Shown here piece by piece: positions 37,558-41,485 of a DNA stretch of 41,485 bases. The DNA is taken from assembly GCA_021801125.1 (NCBI GenBank), contig JAJYYI010000097.1, positions 1 through 41,485 of the forward strand, read 5' to 3'. Made by a program: the position numbers and the translations under genes. Position 1 is the first letter of the stretch. Every line of letters starts with the position of its first letter. The notes below the pieces were generated by a model. That model was not told where the DNA came from. It did no database searches and saw only the letters and a list, made by a program, of their open reading frames with translations. This DNA comes from Deltaproteobacteria bacterium (GTDB taxonomy: Bacteria; Desulfobacterota; Binatia; Binatales; Binataceae).

Positions 37558-38298
37558 TTGCATCCCGAGACAGCATCGTTAGTGAGCGTTTCGACCCTTT
37601 CCGGCAAGAATGAGAGCGCACGCGCGCTCAAGATAGCAGGTCGACTCGGCGAGCTTTACCCCACAGCCCGCATTACGCTCGATTTCGCGTCACCATGGCA
37701 GTGTCTGGCCGCGGTGATACTCTCGGCGCAATGCACGGATGAACGCGTCAATCGAATCACACCGCATCTTTTCGCAGTCTTTCCCGACGCAGTTTCGACT
37801 GCCGATAGCGACCCCCGTTCTCTGGAAGAAATAATCCGCAGCGCCGGGTTTTTTCGCGCCAAGGCGCGCGCGTTGGTCAAAACCGCCAAAGCGATCGTCA
37901 CGCGTTTTAACGGCGAGGTCCCCTGTGCGATGAGCGATCTGCTGACCCTGCCGGGAGTGGGGCGCAAGACTGCAAATGTTGTGCTGGGTCATGTCTTCGG
38001 CCATCCGGCCATCGCCGTGGACACCCATGTGCGGCGCGTGGCCTACCGGCTTGGGCTGACGCGCCATACCGATCCGGACAAAATCGAGCGCGACCTTGCG
38101 CAGCTTTTGCCCGACGAGCATTGGACGCAGTTTTCAATGCGACTAATCTTGCACGGGCGCAATGTTTGCCGCGCACGTGCCCCGCAATGCGCCGGCTGCG
38201 CTCTCAGCGAGCTTTGCCCGCGCCGCGGATTAGCAAGAGATCGAGCGCGCAGACCGCTTCGCATGAACCGCCGATCCGCTCGTCAAGCTCTTGGCTAG
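37558..38298 (+). CDS. nth: Endonuclease III (DNA glycosylase/AP lyase)
   Basis: Removes oxidised pyrimidines and nicks the abasic site in base excision repair. The helix-hairpin-helix LPGVGRKTA carries catalytic Lys137, with Asp155 in AVDTHVRRV. The [4Fe-4S] ligands are Cys204, 211, 214 and 220 (C-x6-C-x2-C-x5-C). The TTG at 37558 is the longest start; a GTG at 37582 is another, and neither has a clear ribosome binding site, so the first 20 residues are uncertain. An Arg-rich tail of about 25 residues follows the cluster, longer than in E. coli. Confidence 0.94.
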   Translation: MHPETASLVSVSTLSGKNESARALKIAGRLGELYPTARITLDFASPWQCLAAVILSAQCTDERVNRITPHLFAVFPDAVSTADSDPRSLEEIIRSAGFFRAKARALVKTAKAIVTRFNGEVPCAMSDLLTLPGVGRKTANVVLGHVFGHPAIAVDTHVRRVAYRLGLTRHTDPDKIERDLAQLLPDEHWTQFSMRLILHGRNVCRARAPQCAGCALSELCPRRGLARDRARRPLRMNRRSARQALG

Positions 38299-38320
38299 GC
38301 GTCATAGGCGCCTGCCTCGC

Positions 38321-39112
38321 TCAATTATTTACCGGGATCTTGCTGTTAATCTGAGTGAGAAGTTTCCCATTTTGGGTAACCTCCCTATCAATTGCAGCGA
38401 GCTCATCAGGGGTCAACAAATGCAGTGTCCCTTCGTAGGTTAGCTCTGTGTGGCTGCCATCACTGAATGCGGCGTAGATATAGCAATGGGCGTTAAGATG
38501 CTGCTTGTCCACCAAGGTAAGACGAGTTATCTCCTGCTGGCGAACTGACGGCGTGCAAGAGCTGCAAATCGAGTCTACCTTGAACTCGACGCTTGAGGGA
38601 TTTAGCACTTTGACTCCGGTCTTGACCACCGGCCACTTAGGGTTCCCGTAGACACTCGTCTTGAGAAAGACCGTCCCGTTCTGATCGCCGAAGTAGTAGC
38701 TCATGGGAACCACGGGCATCACTACGTTCCCCTGATTTTCGGGCGTTGCCTGAACGCGCACGTGCCCACCCCAGTTGCCGACGAAACCGACGTCCGCTTT
38801 CGGCAGATACATCAAATCGGTCATGGCGCCAGGTCCAGGCGCGGAAGCATGCCACGAGTGGGGCTGCGGTGACGAAGCGGTCGCAAGGATGTTGGAATCA
38901 ACGGAGCTTGCGGACTTCTTACCGGCCCAAGGCCGTTCGTGCCCCAGCATCAGCAGCACGCCTCCCAAGCAGACCAAGCCGACAACTAAGACCAGCAAGC
39001 GCTTGCCTGTTGAGGAAGCCTTGGAGGAAGCCGCGGACAGAAGCGGCGCCCCGCAACCCGGGCAGGCATCAACTCCCGACGCGACACGCGTGCCACATTT
39101 AGTACAAAACAT
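38321..39112 (-). CDS. Zinc-ribbon membrane-anchored protein of unknown function
   Basis: A 263-residue protein beginning with a zinc ribbon (CTKCGTRVASGVDACPGCG: Cys3, 6, 17, 20), followed by a single membrane helix (about residues 38-56, LLVLVVGLVCLGGVLLML). An exported domain of about 200 residues follows, with a Cys-x-x-Cys (SICSSCTP) and beta-rich segments. The layout, a cytoplasmic zinc ribbon plus an external sensor-like domain, is common in uncharacterised proteins of many phyla. The external domain matches nothing I know. It converges with nth. Confidence 0.75.
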   Translation of the reverse strand: MFCTKCGTRVASGVDACPGCGAPLLSAASSKASSTGKRLLVLVVGLVCLGGVLLMLGHERPWAGKKSASSVDSNILATASSPQPHSWHASAPGPGAMTDLMYLPKADVGFVGNWGGHVRVQATPENQGNVVMPVVPMSYYFGDQNGTVFLKTSVYGNPKWPVVKTGVKVLNPSSVEFKVDSICSSCTPSVRQQEITRLTLVDKQHLNAHCYIYAAFSDGSHTELTYEGTLHLLTPDELAAIDREVTQNGKLLTQINSKIPVNN

Positions 39113-39520
39113 GACTTTAATTGAGCGTAATCAATCTCACGCGCGGTTTCCAGATGCTTGGGTTGCGATGCTGTTCTGTCGTGAATGCGCGTGCCGCGTC
39201 TTCATGCCGGCCCCCTTCAACCGTTCTGCCATTCTGAGCTCGACCGGTATGCGCTCGGTTCTGATAACGTGGTTGTCGAGCCCGCATGAGCAGATCGTGC
39301 CGCGGAGCTGCCATGTCTATCAAGCCCATGTCCACAAGGTCGCTCTTAAAATCAACTTTTCCGCGCATCCGCTTAGGCAACAAATGCAGCCGAAAAACAT
39401 TCAGCAGATGTTAACTGATTTTTCCCGGATGACTGCTAATTTGATAAAATGCATTTCCATAGGCTGCTGATTAAAGTTAGGTGAGAAATTTATGGCAGAA
39501 GTTTCGGCAATCAGGAAATC
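39113..39520. other. Divergent intergenic region ahead of the acetoin genes
   Basis: These 408 bp separate the zinc-ribbon protein gene from the acetolactate decarboxylase gene. The last 120 bp are AT-rich (for instance TTTGATAAAATG at 39440-39451) and probably hold the promoter, although I cannot assign a convincing -35/-10 pair. A 13-codon upstream ORF at the right end is listed separately. Nothing else is recognisable. Confidence 0.5.
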
Positions 39521-39533
39521 ATGGCGCACTTAA
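39492..39533 (+). promoter_or_regulatory. 13-codon upstream ORF overlapping the acetolactate decarboxylase start
   Basis: ATG at 39492, preceded by AGGTGAG (39479-39485) at a 6-nt spacing, opens the peptide MAEVSAIRKSWRT and ends in TAA at 39531-39533, 13 nt past the ATG of the next gene in another frame. Its ribosome binding site is at least as good as that of the main gene, so it may affect translation by coupling. Confidence 0.35.
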
Positions 39534-40351
39534 GTTGCAGGCTGCCCGAAGGTTTATGGCGTGCGCTGAGTGAGAAAGCCCAGCGAGATGGAGAACCGGT
39601 TGGCCATATCGTGTCTCGTGCGTTGGCGGCGTATCTGCGGGTTAAACACGCGACGCTCTATCAAGTGTCGACCTCGAGCGCGCTGGTCGAAGGCGTATAT
39701 CAAGGTGCGGTGCGAATCGCCACGCTGCGCCAACACGGCAACCTGGGTCTGGGCACCTTCGACCACCTCGACGGTGAAATGGTGGTCGTGGATGACGAAT
39801 TCTTCCAGGTCCGGTCCGACGGCAGCGTCAGCCGCGCCGCAGACAACTTGCTGAGCCCATTCGCGGTCGTGGTCGATTTCCGGCCCGATCGTTTTCGCTC
39901 GCTGGAGCACTGCGCAAATCTAGCCCAACTGGAGGAAGGCTTCGAAGCGCTGCGCGATTCGCAGAATTTCGTCTTCGCGTTGCGTGTAGACGGCCGTTTC
40001 AGCCATGTGCGCACCCGTGCGATGTGTCGCAGTGAAGAAGGCGCACCGCTGGCCGCCGCTGCCGCACATCAGCCCGAGTTCGAGTTCGGCCCAGCGGAGG
40101 GCACGATGGTGGGTTTCTGGTCGCCGCAGTATATCAAGACGCTTAACGTCCCCGGCTACCATATGCATTTTCTCGACCGCGAGCGCCGACGTGGTGGGCA
40201 TCTGCTGGAATTCGCAGGCGACGGGCTTACGCTCGCTTGCGAGCGAATCTCCAGTCTCATGGTGGCTCTGCCGGAAACCGAAGAATTTGTCAAAGCTGAT
40301 TTCAGCGGCGACCCAAGCGCTGCTCTGGCCTATGCAGAAAAGGCCCATTAA
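39521..40351 (+). CDS. Acetolactate decarboxylase with an N-terminal ribbon-helix-helix-like segment
   Basis: Converts (S)-2-acetolactate to (R)-acetoin. Residues from about 45 to the C terminus match the zinc enzyme AlsD/BudA: LYQVSTSSALVEGVYQG, LGTFDHLDGEMVVVDDEFFQ (Glu86), FSHVRTR, and zinc ligands His214, His216 and His227 with the H-x-H-x10-H spacing of the Brevibacillus enzyme. The first 40 residues are extra. They read as a short strand (LSCRLP) and two helices, the pattern of a CopG/Arc ribbon-helix-helix DNA-binding domain. The ATG follows AGGA at 39512-39515. The acetolactate synthase gene overlaps its last 20 bases, so the two enzymes form an acetoin operon. Confidence 0.88.
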   Translation: MAHLSCRLPEGLWRALSEKAQRDGEPVGHIVSRALAAYLRVKHATLYQVSTSSALVEGVYQGAVRIATLRQHGNLGLGTFDHLDGEMVVVDDEFFQVRSDGSVSRAADNLLSPFAVVVDFRPDRFRSLEHCANLAQLEEGFEALRDSQNFVFALRVDGRFSHVRTRAMCRSEEGAPLAAAAAHQPEFEFGPAEGTMVGFWSPQYIKTLNVPGYHMHFLDRERRRGGHLLEFAGDGLTLACERISSLMVALPETEEFVKADFSGDPSAALAYAEKAH

Positions 40352-41485
40352 AGGAAAGACGACAGCCGCCTCCGAATGGTCTTGCGGCGCGCGCCTGCTG
40401 GTGCGCAGCCTCGAAGCGCAGGGGGTCAAATACGTTTTCGGAATCCCTGGCGCGAAGATCGACCGAGTATTCGAGGAACTGGCCGATTCGACCATCAAGC
40501 TCGTGGTGTGCCGCCATGAGCAAAACGCGGCATTCATCGCCGGCGGTATAGGGCGACTGACCGGCCGCGCCGGAGTTGCGCTCACCACATCCGGGCCAGG
40601 ATGCACCAACCTGGTGACGGGAATGGCGACGGCCAACTCCGAGGGCGACCCGATAGTGGCGATGAGCGGGGCGGTCGCTCTCGGCGACCGGCTTAAACAG
40701 GCTCATCAGTCGCTGGACGCCGTGAGCCTGACGCGTCCGGTAACCAAGTTCGCCGCCGAAGTCGTCTCGCCCACCGCCATTTCGGAGAGCCTTTGTAACG
40801 CGTTCCGAGCCGCGGAATCCGGTCGTCCGGGGGCCGCATTCCTGAGCCTTCCAAGCGACGTCATGAACGCGGAGACCAGCGCCACAGTATTGGCCCCGGC
40901 CAAGACGGTTGCTCTTGGGTCGGCTCCGATGAAAGCCATCAAAGAGACCGCGCGTATGCTCGAGGCGGCAAAGCGGCCGGTCCTGCTCATGGGCATGCTG
41001 GCCAGCCACCCCGAAAACGCCGCCGCGGTGCGCGCGTTGCTAGCTCGTCATCCGATGGCGGCGGTCAGCACGTTTCAGGGCACCGGAGTACTCTCGCGAG
41101 AGGAGCTTGGTTGCTTCGGCGGACGGGTGGGTCTGTTTAGCAACCAGCCTGCGGACCTGCTGTTGGACGCCGCTGACGTGGTGGTCAGCGTGGGCTTCGA
41201 CCCGATTGAGTACGATCCGGCGCTGTGGAACCGAGAGCATACGCACCGAGTGGTCCATATTGACCAGGTGGCGGCTGACTATGATGCCGCTTATCGGCCG
41301 GCCGTCGAACTGATGGGAGCAATCGCCGCAACCTTGAAGGCGCTGACCCGCGAACTCAAGCCGCGTCGCTCGACCGGTCATGAAGCGCTACTCCAAGAGA
41401 TTGCCAGGGAGCGAGAAGCGTTGGCCGCGACAGCCGCCGCTTTGCCTGCCGCACCGGTTCACCCGCTGCGAGTCGTGAATGAGTT
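40332..41485 (+). CDS. Acetolactate synthase, catabolic type (3' end cut by window)
   Basis: A thiamine-diphosphate enzyme that condenses two pyruvates to acetolactate. The 384 complete codons seen include the N-terminal ThDP-binding domain with catalytic Glu63 in CRHEQNAAFIAGG, GIPGAKIDRVFEEL, TSGPGCTNLVTG, QAHQSLDAVSLTRPVTKF and the central domain up to VNE. The sequence resembles the catabolic AlsS/BudB branch, which needs no FAD or regulatory subunit, and the upstream decarboxylase supports that. The ATG at 40332 lies inside the decarboxylase gene (20-bp overlap). The C-terminal ThDP domain continues beyond the window. Confidence 0.9.
   Translation, partial: MQKRPIKGKTTAASEWSCGARLLVRSLEAQGVKYVFGIPGAKIDRVFEELADSTIKLVVCRHEQNAAFIAGGIGRLTGRAGVALTTSGPGCTNLVTGMATANSEGDPIVAMSGAVALGDRLKQAHQSLDAVSLTRPVTKFAAEVVSPTAISESLCNAFRAAESGRPGAAFLSLPSDVMNAETSATVLAPAKTVALGSAPMKAIKETARMLEAAKRPVLLMGMLASHPENAAAVRALLARHPMAAVSTFQGTGVLSREELGCFGGRVGLFSNQPADLLLDAADVVVSVGFDPIEYDPALWNREHTHRVVHIDQVAADYDAAYRPAVELMGAIAATLKALTRELKPRRSTGHEALLQEIAREREALAATAAALPAAPVHPLRVVNE

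Noticed and set aside
39117-39383. 88-codon minus-strand frame upstream of the zinc-ribbon gene
   Set aside because: No family match, no ribosome binding site, and an equally open frame on the other strand.

Overview
This is a GC-rich (by eye around 60% G+C) chromosomal stretch from a Gram-negative bacterium. The Gram-negative reading rests on LpxD (lipid A), a type II secretion system (T2SS), lipoproteins with lipoboxes and an 804-residue GyrB carrying the Gram-negative-type insert. The mix of a T2SS run that starts at gspE, long-form HisG, a luciferase-like (F420-type) oxidoreductase and a polyprenyl glycosylphosphotransferase would fit a deltaproteobacterial or Binatota-like lineage. That placement is inference only. 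I see no phage, CRISPR array, tRNA, rRNA or intact insertion sequence.

Layout. 1-4193: a class III aminotransferase and an acylating-type aldehyde dehydrogenase whose catalytic Cys is Ser, convergent with an AraC-type regulator. 4194-5152: a long stretch without a recognisable gene. 5153-6547: a sugar-phosphate transferase that starts exopolysaccharide synthesis. 6592-11676: gyrB and gyrA on the minus strand; GyrA naturally carries Leu at the main quinolone-resistance position. 11677-14433: a long intergenic region with an orphan terminator-like hairpin, then three small secreted or lipid-anchored proteins, one very His-rich. 14587-15597: a luciferase-like oxidoreductase. 15640-25309: the T2SS genes gspE-F-G-H-I-J-K-L-M-N on the minus strand, with no gspC, gspD or prepilin peptidase in the window.

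25726-30937: a Met/Gly-rich secreted protein, a small unknown protein, hisG and hisI, lpxD, an alpha/beta-hydrolase-fold lipoprotein with a broken nucleophile elbow, and a PrxQ/BCP peroxiredoxin. 30938-33712: a palindrome-rich spacer with a decayed coding remnant, a homoserine-kinase-like protein missing both metal ligands, and metF. 33836-36649: folE, rpiA and glycerate 2-kinase. 36882-38298: a sulfite-oxidase-like molybdoenzyme behind a possible structured leader, and endonuclease III. 38321-39112: a zinc-ribbon membrane protein. 39492-41485: an acetoin-type pair, acetolactate decarboxylase with an added N-terminal ribbon-helix-helix-like segment and acetolactate synthase (cut by the window end).

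Most of the window is housekeeping. The parts most worth a second look are three enzyme-fold proteins with key catalytic residues replaced (Ser256 aldehyde dehydrogenase, Phe146 hydrolase, metal-ligand-less kinase), the DNA-binding-like domain on acetolactate decarboxylase with an overlapping 13-codon upstream ORF, the His-rich and Met-rich secreted proteins, and two intergenic RNA candidates. I did not find a clear multi-gene novel defence or biosynthetic system.
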